Part shown: one piece after another, positions 1 to 10,462 of the stretch | How the letters are laid out: each line of letters starts with the position of its first letter | Numbering within the stretch: position 1 is the stretch's first letter | Assembly: GCF_038502225.1 (NCBI RefSeq) | Contig: NW_027196489.1 | Coordinates: 25,335 to 89,334 of the forward strand | Direction: 5' to 3' | DNA length: 64,000 nucleotides | From: Cherax quadricarinatus | Lineage: Eukaryota; Arthropoda; Malacostraca; Decapoda; Parastacidae | The notes under the pieces: generated by a model | Databases searched by the model: none | What the model saw: the letters and a program-made list of their open reading frames with translations, nothing else | Told to the model about the DNA's origin: nothing | Program-made: the position numbers and the translations under genes

Positions 1-301
1 TAAAGAGCTCAATGAAACAAATTGTCACTGGAAAATCTCGGGTCCCTAGCGTCTAATCCTCCAAAGTTTTTCAAGCTCGAACAAAAAGGTGGCAGAATTA
101 AATATTACATCCTGCCTGACTAGACTTACAATAAATTGAGACAATCACCAAATCTTTTAAATACTGTAGTCCTACCATAGAGAATGATTACTCATGGCTG
201 GTGGTAACCGTCTGTGGTAAGCGGCATTGAAGTTCCAATGGTAAATTCGAGATGGAGTTGAATCTTGATTCAGTCGAGTTGATCCTGGCAAGGTCGCCAC
301 T
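1..301 (-). mobile_element. Internal 5' end of a minus-strand LTR retrotransposon, with primer-binding site
   Basis: Read on the minus strand, TGGCGACCTTGCCAGGA (283-299) lies two bases beyond the LTR that ends at 302. It resembles the TGGCGACCGTGACAGGA tRNA-Arg primer site of 412/mdg1-type Ty3/Gypsy elements. The rest of the segment would be the leader towards gag, which lies outside the window. No coding sequence is recognisable here. Confidence 0.6.
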
Positions 302-1317
302 TGTGAAGGCTTACTCAGCCCTGTAACAACTTCAGACAGCATTACCAAGGCTGGCTCCTCCTCAGGAAAATTAATGAATAGAAAAAGAAATAATAACAGA
401 CAAACATAAACACTTTATTATATAGAAAATATAAAATATAAAACACTTAAATATGAAATATTATTCCTACATTAAAGAAAATGAAAAATGAAAAATATAA
501 ATGATAACTGAATTCAAAGCTAATATGTATATATATAAAACTTGGATGTCTGGTGTTGGTGACACTGCGTGTTGTTGAAATCGTAGCTGTTGCTGATGAT
601 GGAGGGGGGGTGTCGCTGGTGTTGGTGACAACCCACAGGCTCGTTCTTCACAATTTTTTTTAGCCGTCAATAATCCGTCTAGATGACAGGAAAGCAGGGT
701 TTTTCCACTGCAAAGATGAGGGGTTACATCCTGCTACTTGCATACACAAACAGGTAAGTGGATCAAAAATTTTGGGACGTCTCAGAACGTTAGTCCGTCT
801 CCTTCAATTCTACTCGTTGATTAGCAGGTGACCCTCTCTGTCCTTTCAAGCTGTAAAGAGAGACAGATTACCCACTGCTTAAGAAATCACTCTCCATGAT
901 AAGTACAATACCTAAAAGATGTGGTGATTATTAAAACATTGAACCTATCAAGACTGAAAGGACTAAGTTAATTATTGGTCAAAAGTGAAGCTTTCAACCA
1001 ATAAGTCCACTAAAATATGATCAGGCATGTACTTACAGTAGTGTTGGGAGCTGTGAGTCGAGTGATTTACTGTTTGACTGGAGCCCCACACGTCACCTTT
1101 CGGGGGGGGGGCGAGGGAGGGGAAGGGATAGCGGGAGCTAGACTGACCCTACCTTAACAAGCAGCCGGCAATGAAACTATTACTTTCGGGGAGGGGGAAA
1201 AAGGGGGGGGGGAATAGCGGGAGCGGGACTTACCCTACCTTAACAAGTGCCCAGCAATGAAACTATTGTTACTATTCACTCCCTCGCTACTCCTATCTAT
1301 TGAACTTTTCCCTCACA
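302..1317 (-). repeat. 5' LTR of the minus-strand LTR retrotransposon
   Basis: On the minus strand this runs TGTGAGGG...CCTTCACA, about 1,016 bp with near-perfect 8-bp inverted ends, and abuts a primer-binding site. A second copy of the same terminus, in the same orientation, starts at 63747 and matches over about 250 bp, including an AT-rich block with TTTATTAT and AAATATAAAA. The right boundary at 1317 rests on the inverted ends and on LINE coding sequence starting immediately after. A short frame at 467-670 is not supported as a gene. Confidence 0.65.
1098..1272. repeat. Two-copy tandem duplication of about 86 bp inside the LTR
   Basis: The units at 1098-1183 and 1184-1272 both start with TTTCGGGG and a long G run, pass through ATAGCGGGAGC and CCCTACCTTAACAAG, and end with CAATGAAACTATT. 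The G run differs in length and interruption between units. Confidence 0.85.
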
Positions 1318-2614
1318 GTGTATATTTCTTAAGGAGTAGTTGCAAAGTCTTTTAATATGGTCGAGACGGTCTTGTCAGATCATCGGGCAGTAGTAGTGGA
1401 GGTAGGGTGGGAGGGGATGGCGGAAATTTTTCGGCCTTATTGGAAATTAAATATTAGTGTGTTAAGTGATGACGAAGGTTTAGAGGGTTTTTCTATGCTG
1501 TGGAAAGAGCTTTCAAGGGAAGCTCAGGAGGTAGAAGACATTGTAACGTGGTGGGACTCGGTAGCAAAAGAAAGGATAAAATCCTTTTACTTGAGGGAGA
1601 GTAAACGTATAAACACTCTAAAATATGGACTAGTGAATTATTTAGAGGATCGATTAAGAGGTTGTTATGCACAGGGAAAGGTTGGTGGTGTTTACCCCAT
1701 GGACGAGATTGTAGACATAAAAGAGAGCTTGCGAACGTTGCATAATGAGCGGTTTCAAGCGGTGCGGGTGCAAGCAGGACTAGAAGTTTTGTGGTGAGAC
1801 AAGCCATCCGCGTGTGTGTTGCGGCAGCAAAAGCAAAAGCAGGCGCTGATGGCAATCCTGAGCTTGGAGGTACACGAGACGATGGGAATCCATAGAGCAG
1901 GTCAAGTGATAAGAAACACGAAAGCTATGAGTGCATATGCGGATATGTGGTATAAAAAATACTGGACTAGTAGTGATGTGGATGAAGTGGAATTAAATAG
2001 GGTGTGCACATATACCAAGTGCAATTTGGGTCATAGTAATAGGAAGGCTTTGGGTGGGGATATTACTGAGGAGAAAATTGAAATTGCTTTACATGGAATG
2101 AGAAAGGGCAAAGCCCCGGGTATTGATGGTTTACCGGTGGAATTTTATTTACAGCATTGGGCGTTGATTGGGAAGTTCATGGTAAGATCATTAAATTGTA
2201 TGAAGGAGAAGGGTACGTTAGGGAATAAGCAGAATACAGCAATTGTGGTGCTGGTCCCGAAAGGCAAAGGGCAGCCAGACCTTGGGAAGTATAGGGCAAT
2301 ATCGTTGCTCTGTGCAGACTACAAGGTTTTCGCTAAAATTTTGGGTAATAGGGTGAAATGCATGGTGGGGAGGGTTGTTTCACCATCGCAGTTTGGGTTG
2401 CCGGGCAGGTAGATGTTAGAAGGTCACGGGATTTTAAGAAGTTTTGTGGAGTCAAAGGGGGGGGAAGGGGGAGGCTTTACTGGCCTTAGACTGGCGAGCC
2501 GCCTATGATAGAGTGGAAAGAGGTGCACTGCAGAGTATACTTAGGAGACAGAGTTATGGTGAAGAAATAGTTGGGTGGGTAAACACGCTATATAAGGGAG
2601 CAAAGATGAGAGTA
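1318..2614 (+). pseudogene. Tx1-like LINE copy 1, part 1: endonuclease C-terminus to RT domain
   Basis: Translation gives the C-terminal APE-endonuclease motif SDHRAVVVEVGW (from about 1375), a linker, then RT motifs KGKAPGIDGLPVEFY (about 2107-2150), VLVPKGKG, YRAISLLCADYKVFAKILGNR and ALDWRAAYDRVERG. The same motif string occurs in five other LINE copies in this window and matches the L1/Tx1 lineage. An in-frame TGA at 1795, a TAG near 2410 and a frameshift in a G run near 2455-2470 make it a dead copy. The 5' part is absent because the LTR above abuts at 1317. The RT domain stops at 2614 where the Gmr1-like element inserted, and continues at 8732. Confidence 0.85.
2610..2614. other. Target-site duplication GAGTA, left copy (right copy 8727-8731)
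   Basis: GAGTA precedes the TGTTGC start of the 5' LTR and follows the TGTAACA end of the 3' LTR. Removing the element and one copy restores the LINE frame as R-V-Q-I-N-G, which matches RVQVNG in the sister copies. Confidence 0.95.
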
Positions 2615-3799
2615 TGTTGCAACCCCTGAATGGGTTACAATGATTATTATGTATATATGTAACGTATATTACCTTTTCATTTAATTTTATATTGCTTATA
2701 TTTGCGATAATAGCTAAATCGCAAATGTATTGCCTTATATTGTTATTTGATGTAGCTTATGTTGTTAGGATGTTACATATTACATATTGTTAGGATGTAT
2801 ATAAAATGTGCTCAGTTAGTCTTGATTGTCAAACTACTGTAATTATCGCTTGTCGCTTGTTATACTGCCGGCTTCTGAGCTGCGCTGCTCACGGGGCTAT
2901 CACGTGATCGAGAGGGGGTGTCCTCACCTCTCGTGAAGTATTCAGTCTGCTGTAGACTCGCTTGGTGGTTGGACAGATTGTCTGTCTCATTATTCTTGTT
3001 AGTTCTGTAGAACTCTGTTCTCAGAACATTGTATAGACTTAGTGATTTTCGACGTTGTACTGAGGTTGTGTGTCGCTCAGACACTCTGAACATCTCAGGT
3101 CCCGAGCTGTAGCTTATGACCTAATTTGTACTGGTTTCTGTGTATTGTCACAGTCGTGTTTTTCCTATGCTGAACATAGATTCAGTAGTATGGGAGTTTT
3201 GTAACTTTTGTGGAGGATCTGTTGATGGTCCCTACTTAGTGTCGCTATATTATTTCCCAGTTCCTGATTCTGTGTCGCAGTCGCTTGATATTGCATTGCT
3301 ATTGGGCTTAGCATTCTTTGTTGTTCAAGCAGACTGTTCGGGTTGCCAGTCGGTCAAGAAGTTAGTTTATTTGAGGACTTTGTCAGTCACTTGTTTAAGT
3401 CTTGTTAGAGTTTTGAGACATAGCTAACTACTTAAGAGCACTTACACGCATACACACACTTACTTGTACATATTTGTAATATCTTATTAAATGTTAATGT
3501 ACCAGCACAATAATATTGAACTCGAGAGATTGATTTTATTTTGATTGCTGTGATTTAATTTACTTTGATAATATACCTCTAGACTTAATAAATTTATTAA
3601 ATTTTAATTTCTCTAGTTAGTAGCCTACCAGTTGTAATCCTAAAGCACTATTGAACCATACTGAATTTTAATGGAAAATTGGACAAGGATACTGACTACT
3701 TGTTACGAAAACCCAGTAACAGGCTGGATGCTAGAAGGGCAGTCCTTTCTAGTATTCACTGGAGATCTCTAAGCTTTTAGAATCGCGTTTTTTGTAACA
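2615..3799 (+). repeat. 5' LTR of the Gmr1-like element (1,185 bp)
   Basis: It begins TGTTGCAACCCC and ends TTTTTTGTAACA. A TATATAAAA box at about 2796-2804 is a likely core promoter. An AATAAA-type signal lies in TTAATAAATTTATT near 3585-3598. A 95-codon open frame at 3140-3427 also occurs in the 3' LTR, but it has no recognisable domain and is probably chance. Confidence 0.93.
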
Positions 3800-3801
3800 A
3801 A

Positions 3802-3818
3802 TGGGGGCCTGTCCGGGA
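3802..3818 (+). other. Primer-binding site, tRNA-Pro type
   Basis: TGGGGGCCTGTCCGGGA lies two bases after the LTR. It differs at two adjacent positions from the retroviral tRNA-Pro primer site TGGGGGCTCGTCCGGGA. The tRNA assignment rests on that similarity. The sequence from 3819 to 4261 is leader, with only a short frame (4086-4295) that I cannot assign. Confidence 0.75.
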
Positions 3819-4261
3819 GGCTCTTGATCCAAGGTGTTGGAGAAATTGTCCAGTTTGACATACTAGTAACTTCTATGATCAAACACTTTAAGTACTTTCC
3901 TAATCCGAAGACTTTGAGTTTAGTCTTGTACAACATACCAGGTGGATGTATGTACTTGACTGAGTCTCTTGATCCAAGGAGATGGAAATACTATTTATGA
4001 GTTCTAGCTCTAAGACAACCAACACTAAAATTCCTATCAGGATTATAGTTTCCAATAATCACTCTCTCGTAGTACAATTATTTTTGTGATGTATGCCAAA
4101 GTGAAACAGTTAATTGATACTCTGACTTTGTCTGAGTTAAGTACATTAAAACTTCAGACGTGTTGGCAAGTAGCCAAGTATCTCGGTGTGACGTATAACA
4201 GGAATTACACAGCTGAAACTGTCAGAGCATTAAAGATATATTGTTTCCTGCTCATACAGAA

Positions 4262-5632
4262 ATGTCTGATTATGATTCAGATTCAGAAAGCCTAGTGTCA
4301 CAATTGGGAAGTATGACTCTATTTGATGAAGATGAAAGAGCAACTAGAGCAGAAGTGAGCCTAGTGTCTGAGCCTAGTGTAGATCAGTTCTCGCTCGCTC
4401 CTTCCTTCACTGACACTATAGTACAGAGTATAGCTGGTAGGATGACTCAGCCTAATACTAGTACAGTGTATGCTACACCTGTATCTACTTATCCTAGACC
4501 AGATCTAGATTCTCTAGAGACGGCTGGACCAAGTGTCCGACCTAAGGACCGTCCAGACCATGTTAATTTCCCTACTCCTCCATTACCAACTGGTCCTATC
4601 TCTCAGGAACAGTTTGAGAGGTTGGAACGCCTCATTATGTTGCAGACTGCAAAAATAGAGGCACAGAGGAAATTGAACGAAGAAGATTTCCAAAGAGAAA
4701 ATGTTCGTCTGGGAAGACAACAGACTGATAGATCACAGGACACATTTAATGTGCAGAAAGCTGCATCCATGGTTCCTAAGTTTTTTGAAAGTGACTTAGA
4801 CACATATTTTGATGTGTTTGAGAACCAGGCACGTGCTATGAACTGGCCACGTAAGCACTGGGCAACATTGTTGCATACTGCTTTGACGGGAAAAGCTCAA
4901 ACCTGTACTGCAGCTTTGCCATTTGCTAAGTACATTAGTTATGACGCTGTCAAACAAACTATTCTAGAGACGTATAACTTGTTACCTGTAAGTTATCAAA
5001 GAGCATTTCGTACGTTACAACGACGACAAGATCAAACTTGTGTAGAGTTTGCTCGTGAGAAAAAAGTTGCATTTCAGAGGTGGTGTAGAGCTGCTAAATG
5101 TAACAACTACGACAGCCTTGTTCAGTTGTTACTACATGAAGAGTTTAACAACTGTATGTCTGCTGACATACAAGAATATCTGATCGATCATACTACCTCG
5201 GATATTCTGGAAACTGCAGCATTAGCAGACAATTACGAGATTTCTCACAAACTTGTACGTACTAAAACACAGAGAAACAAGGTAACTAAAGATTGTCCTA
5301 GAAGTTGGCAACCTAAATCAGCTGCTCATTGCCGGCCTGATGTACCTGCTACTGTAACTTCTCGTACCTTTACCAGGAAAACTCACAATCCTGAATCTGT
5401 CTCTGTGGCTAGACAGAAATCTGGTATCGAGAAGAAGAAAGTTAAATGTACCTATTGTAACAGAAAAGGACATACTAGAGAGTATTGCTATAAGTTAGAA
5501 AGAGATACGAGATACAGTCGTGCGGCTGGTGCCCCCACTCAAGTCGTATCCTCTTCCGAGCAACAAAGGCACCAAAATCCTAGCAATTCCTCTTATCCTA
5601 CTGTTTTAGATAATGTTACTCAGGATAGATGA
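4262..5632 (+). CDS. gag: Gag polyprotein of the Gmr1-like element
   Basis: This is a 456-residue open frame with its ATG at 4262 (MSDYDSDSES). The frame stays open slightly upstream, but only through a non-ATG codon. Residues roughly 165-310 form the capsid-like region with MVPKFFESDLDTYFDVFE, WATLLHTALTGKAQ and CVEFAREKKVAFQRWC. These match the SCAN-related capsid of Gmr1-like elements. Residues about 396-409 are a CCHC zinc knuckle (CTYCNRKGHTREYC), which in this family binds the element's RNA. Gag would assemble cytoplasmic particles. The frame ends in TGA, and the pol frame continues in the same phase, so Gag-Pol expression probably uses stop-codon readthrough. There is no internal stop, so the gene looks intact. 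Confidence 0.88.
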   Translation: MSDYDSDSESLVSQLGSMTLFDEDERATRAEVSLVSEPSVDQFSLAPSFTDTIVQSIAGRMTQPNTSTVYATPVSTYPRPDLDSLETAGPSVRPKDRPDHVNFPTPPLPTGPISQEQFERLERLIMLQTAKIEAQRKLNEEDFQRENVRLGRQQTDRSQDTFNVQKAASMVPKFFESDLDTYFDVFENQARAMNWPRKHWATLLHTALTGKAQTCTAALPFAKYISYDAVKQTILETYNLLPVSYQRAFRTLQRRQDQTCVEFAREKKVAFQRWCRAAKCNNYDSLVQLLLHEEFNNCMSADIQEYLIDHTTSDILETAALADNYEISHKLVRTKTQRNKVTKDCPRSWQPKSAAHCRPDVPATVTSRTFTRKTHNPESVSVARQKSGIEKKKVKCTYCNRKGHTREYCYKLERDTRYSRAAGAPTQVVSSSEQQRHQNPSNSSYPTVLDNVTQDR

Positions 5633-5635
5633 CTA
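5630..5635 (+). promoter_or_regulatory. Candidate stop-codon readthrough site (TGA CTA) between gag and pol
   Basis: The gag stop is TGA followed directly by CTA, and the same frame then stays open into protease. UGA followed by CUA is a well-known leaky stop context. No frameshift is needed to reach pol. Function is inferred from context only. Confidence 0.55.
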
Positions 5636-7042
5636 GCGTCAGAAAGTGTATCTGACGAAAAGATTCGTTCAGCGATGAGTCCTTACTTTTCGAGAGATAA
5701 AGTAGGATTTGACGAATCACATCTAACTGAGATAATTTCTTTCAGAGACACTGGCAGTTATCTCACCTTATTAAGAGAAGATGTACTACCCATAACTGAC
5801 GATACCTATTGCAAGATAGATGTATTGTTAGAAGCCTATGGTGGGGCTGTTATAAAAGTACCTCTTCACAAAGTTTATATTGAAACAAGCTATTATACTG
5901 GTTATATTTCAGTGGGTATATCCAGTGGTGTATTTCCCATCAGGTCAGTGGACTTGTTGATTGGGAACGATATCCTTCATGCTGGTATATGTAAAGAACC
6001 ACTTGTGATTGATAATAACACTGATGATAATTATGCCATTGAAGCTTGTAGAGAGAAACCTATTTTATTTCCTCTCAGCGCAATTACTAGAGCTATGTCA
6101 AAGATTCAACAACCATCCTTGTCTCCTGTTGAATTAGTTGATGACAATGATTTGGGCTTGAATATGTTGTTTAGTGACGCTCTGCACCCAGGATCATTAA
6201 CACTGACTCCCCCTGGTCATCAACCTAGTCAGGACACAACTGACGTTAAATTTCTAACTCATGATGATTTAATCAAGGATCAGTTTGTTGATCAGTCACT
6301 GGAAAGACTGAGAGATATAGCAGTTACTGAGAGTGAAGCAAAGGATCTCGATAATTGTTACTATTATAGTAACGGTGTACTGATGGAGAAAAACACATGT
6401 AAGTTGTCAGCTGATAGTGTTTCCACCACAGTCAAACATCTAGCAGTGTTACCAGTTACATTTCGTGAACAAGCCATTGATTTTGCTCACAATAGTCCCA
6501 TAGGAGGACATTTGGGTGTCAAGAAGACACTCGGTAAACTGGCAAAACATTTTACTTGGCCAAAGATGAAGGAAACAGTAGCTGATCATGTGCGACGTTG
6601 CCTCGTGTGTCAAGTGACAGGCAAGCCAGCACACACTCCTCCACCTGCACCTCTCACTGAGTTCATTAGTAACAAAGTTCAGTTCACCTGGACTAGTGAT
6701 TGTTCAGATTTGTTCAAAAGGTTGAAGCATCTGCTTTCCTCTGCTCCAGTGTTGAATCCTAATTTCAATCTTTCCATCTTTTTACATATAGATGCGAGTT
6801 GTTATGCAGTAGGTGTTGTGCTGCTCCAACAGTCAACATCCACTGATATTCTCCATCCTATATGTTACTATTCATCTAAGCTTAAACGACACCAGAAAAA
6901 TTATGCCACTATTGAGAAAGAGGCTCTAGCTCTTGTGGTGTCCTTGGAACATTTTGACGTGTATTTGGGCACTTCCCCATTTAAAATTTACGTAATTTTA
7001 TGCCCAAATACCTTTTGTTACTTGCTATGTCAAATTCAGTAA
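5633..7042 (+). pseudogene. pol: Pol remnant: protease, integrase zinc finger, RNase H; integrase core and RT missing
   Basis: The frame is continuous from the gag stop. It contains an aspartic-protease signature FRDTGSYLTLL (DTG at residues 25-27 counted from the ATG at 5675) and the later protease-like VDLLIGNDIL. An integrase HHCC finger follows (about residues 270-312; H in AHNSPIGGHLGVKKT, CC in RRCLVCQ). Shortly after PAHTPPPAPL it jumps to RT-tail and RNase H sequence (FLHIDASCYAVGVVLL and NYATIEKEALALV). A full pol would have the integrase core and the RT palm between these blocks. They are absent, so an internal deletion is inferred. RNase H breaks off after FKIY, near 6990. The copy would depend on a partner element for mobility. 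Confidence 0.8.
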
Positions 7043-7502
7043 AGTAACTTAATCCCTCCAGCCCATATTAACTATATATACTCATGTCATGTCTAATTAT
7101 TATATTTATATATTCACAGTAATGTTGTGTGAGAAGGAGACATAAGCTGAGTGTTGAGTGGGTAGTGTCGTGTGGGAGATGGTACTGCGTGACGCAACAC
7201 TGTCCTGCCGCAGACCCCCCCCCTCACTACACACCTTAAGCTGTTTCATACTCAGATGTTCATACTGCCTCGCATTCCACAACCACTACTTAAGAGTGGA
7301 ATGCAGTCTCCTCTACTATGATCGAGCCTCAACGTGCCCTCCTTGTCAGTGCTATCCTGTCTCTACACTGATGTATATAACCACGAGTATGCAGAGATAC
7401 GATACTGTGTACTGCCCTAGTACTAGGGACATATCCTAGTGACAGACACTGTGAAAGACATTAATGCAACTCCTAGTGCGACCCTCTGTCGTGTTGGGGG
7501 GG
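7043..7502 (+). other. 3' non-coding region and polypurine tract of the Gmr1-like element
   Basis: There are no recognisable domains between the truncated pol frame and the 3' LTR. A 93-codon frame at 7158-7439 is unsupported. The seven G residues at 7496-7502 directly abut the LTR start and fit the polypurine tract that primes plus-strand DNA. Confidence 0.7.
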
Positions 7503-8726
7503 TGTTGCAACCCCTGAATGGGTTACAATGATTATTATGTATATATGTAATGTATATTACCTTTTCATTTAATTTTATATTGCTTATATTTGCGATAATA
7601 GCTAAATCGCAAATGTATTGCCTTATATTGTTATTTGACGTAGCTTATGTTGTTAGGATGTTACATATTACATATTGTTAGGATGTATATAAAATGTGCT
7701 CAGTTAGTCTTGATTGTCAAACTACTGTAATTATCGCTTGTCGCTCGTTATACTGCCGGCTTCTGAGCTGCGCTGCCCACGGGGCTATCATGTGATCGAG
7801 GGGGGGTGTCCTCACCTCTCGTGAAGTATTCAGTCTGCTGTAGACTCGCTTGGTGGTTGGACAGATTGTCTGTCTCATTATTCTTGTTAGTTCTGTAGAA
7901 CTCTGTTCTCAGAACATTGTATAGACTTAGTGATTTTCGACGTTGTACTGAGGTTGTGTGTCGCTCAGACACTCTGAACATCTCAGGTCCCGAGCTGTAG
8001 CTTATGACCTAATTTGTACTGGTTTCTGTGTATTGTTACAGTCGTGTTTTTCCTATGCTGAACATAGATTCAGTAGTATGGGAGTTTTGTAACTTTTGTG
8101 GAGGATCTGTTGATGGTCCCTACTTAGTGTCATTATATTATTTCCCAGTTCCTGATTCTGTGTCGCAATCGCTTGATATTGCATTGCTATTGGGCTTAGC
8201 ATTCTTTGTTGTTCAAGCAGACTGTTCGGGTTGCCAGTCGGTCAAGAAGTTAGTTTATTTGAGGACTTTGTCAGTCACTTGTTTAAGTCTTATTCGAGTC
8301 TTGAGACATAGCTAACTACTTAAGAGCACTTACACGCATACACACACTTACTTGTACATATTTGTAATATCTTATTAAATGTTAATGTACCTGATGGTAC
8401 TTAAGAATTATAAATGTGATATGTGCTTTCAGCACAATAATATTGAACTCGAGAGATTGATTTTATTTTGATTGCTGTGATTTAATTTACTTTGATAATA
8501 TACCTCTAGACTTAATAAATTTATTAAATTTTAATTTCTCTAGTTAGTAGCCTACCAGTTGTAATCCTAAAGCACTATTGAACCATACTGAATTTTAATG
8601 GATAATTGGACAAGGATACTGACTACTTGTTACGAAAACCCAGTAACAGGCTGGATGCTAGAAGGGCAGTTCTTTCTAGTATTCACTGGAGATCTCTAAG
8701 CTTTTAGAATCGGGTTTTTTGTAACA
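7503..8726 (+). repeat. 3' LTR of the Gmr1-like element (1,224 bp)
   Basis: It is co-linear with 2615-3799. It carries an extra 39 bp near 8394-8432 (starting TGATGGTACTTAAG) and roughly 16 substitutions by eye. The sequence ends TTTTTTGTAACA, followed by the right GAGTA duplication. Confidence 0.93.
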
Positions 8727-9542
8727 GAGTACAAATAAATGGGTGTATGGGGACGGACTTTGAGATGGGTAGAGGTTTACGACAAGGGTGACCTATGTCA
8801 CAGATCTTATTTGCGTGTTTTCAGGATCCCTTTTACAGGATAGTTGAGAGCACAGTCAATTCCCGGAGTGAGGGGGGGTAGCGGAAGGGAGATGTTGGCC
8901 GGCATTAATAGGTTATGTGGATGATACGACTGTTTTGGTGTGTGAACGGATGTCTATGAAAGTGTTGGAAGATGTTGTGCGTGTGTTTGAACGAGCCACG
9001 GGGATGAAGGTAAATAGTGAAAAGTCAATGATCATGGAGTTGGGTACCTGGAAAGGGGAAGGAATGGTGAGCTGTAACGTGGTTAACACGACTGCGATGC
9101 CATTAATGATTTGTGGTATTATTTATAGAGACGATTTGGATGTGGCGCGGGAGGAAAATTCAGTAAGGACGTTAGAAAAGGTCATTGGTCGTCTGGGTGT
9201 TTTGAGGCCCCAACAACTCACTCTGGCCCAACGTGTGATCGTTGTTAACGTTTTATTGTATAGTAAGGTGTGGCACGTTGCGGCTGTATTCCCGATTACA
9301 GGGACAGCGATCAATGGAATATTGAGATGAGTATTTACCTTTTTGTGGGGATCGAGGTGTAATTGGTTAAAACGTGAGGTTGTTATGTTACCTGTCCGTC
9401 GAGGAGGTTTGGGATTGTTGGACTTAAAGCGTAGAGAAAAATGTATTTTTCTAAAGTGGGAGGTTTGGCGTGTGGGTGTGATGGCGGGAAATATGGAACA
9501 GGTATATATGACGTTGAAAAAGTGGTATGGGGGAATGGAATT
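8727..9542 (+). pseudogene. Tx1-like LINE copy 1, part 2: RT palm and thumb
   Basis: This is the direct continuation of the RT domain interrupted at 2614. It reads MGRGLRQG then an in-frame TGA, SQILFACFQDPFYRI, the catalytic motif GYVDDTTVLV (from 8911), and the downstream LAQRVIVVNVLLYSKVWHV and LPVRRGGLGLL motifs. There are stops near 8803 and 8878-8910 and at 9328. Coding sequence ends at GMEF (9542), where minus-strand LINE copy 2 inserted. GGGAATGGAATT at 9531-9542 is the left target duplication, and the frame resumes at 21757. Confidence 0.85.
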
Positions 9543-10462
9543 TTTTTTTTTATTTTTTATTTAAAACAATACAATACATTAAATAGATAAGAGAACCTAG
9601 TATCAGTTCGAACCCAGAAATTATAAGTTACATCGTCAATATACACACAGACGTTTAACTTTGTGCTGGCACAAACTATCCCACATCCCCTATACATTAT
9701 ATCCCATGCACCTATGTGAAGCAAGATTACACAAGACTGCATTACAATAAGCATTATAATTATTATTAACAAAGAAGCACCAAACCTATAATATGCATTT
9801 ATTGTCCACTTTGCTATTTATATATTATGAATCCTTTATACATAAATGTACATAAACAAATACACGTACATAAAGAAACAACACGAACTATAAGGAAGGG
9901 TTCCAGTACTCAATCTACTGGTTACACACAATGAGACATCATAACTTACACAACAGATACTCACCCACTCCTGCGAGCAATTATAAGAATGAACAAAACA
10001 AAATTACAGTACCCCTCAAAAAGTATACTTTCACTGACCTGATTATGCAAATAAACCCCGTTCTTCTGACCTTTAATACACAACACACCAACACACACCA
10101 CACGTTTATGACATTGTCCCCACATACATTGAATATTAAACAACATATGCAATTGTACACTTTTGATTACAAGGAAAATGTGTGTACTGATTCGATTGCC
10201 ATTACATCCTACACAACACCATTCACAACTCGCTACTGACGATCATATCGTCCAATATAGGCATCCTTCATATGGAATCTAGATTATTCGGTGCACACAC
10301 CGACCACCCTGCTGGGTGAAGTGTGCTCCCTGTTATCTCCCAGCAACCTAAAGTAATAGACACTAATTCAACGATCTAAAACAAGTGGCACCTTTTCACA
10401 CAGAAATGTGGAATAAAACACCTAAATTCAATACCGACATGACACAATAATGTTAACTATAA
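9543..10462 (-). other. Distal 3' UTR and poly(A) end of LINE copy 2
   Basis: It starts with a T-rich run (the poly(A) tail on the minus strand) and TTTAAAACAATACAATACATTAAATAG, and aligns with 10487-10770 of copy 3. There is no coding capacity that I trust. Confidence 0.7.

Larger units (their letters stand above)
2615..8726 (+). mobile_element. Gmr1-like Ty3/Gypsy LTR retrotransposon, internally deleted
   Basis: This is a complete LTR-to-LTR insertion of 6,112 bp: 5' LTR 2615-3799, tRNA-Pro-like primer site 3802-3818, gag, remnants of pol, polypurine tract 7496-7502, 3' LTR 7503-8726, and a 5-bp target duplication. The capsid region resembles the SCAN-related capsid of Gmr1-like elements. 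An integrase-type HHCC finger precedes the RNase H remnant, as expected of Gmr1-like elements, where integrase lies upstream of RT. The integrase core and most of RT are missing, so the copy cannot be autonomous. LTR divergence of roughly 1-1.5% plus one 39-bp indel suggests a fairly recent insertion. The clade assignment is inferred from domain order and Gag motifs. Confidence 0.85.

Noticed and set aside
2860..3093. 77-residue minus-strand frame in both LTRs (also 7748-7981)
   Set aside because: Same reasoning: conserved only because LTRs are copies.
3140..3427. 95-residue frame present in both LTRs (also 8028-8315)
   Set aside because: The duplication follows from LTR identity. There is no domain or coding signal.
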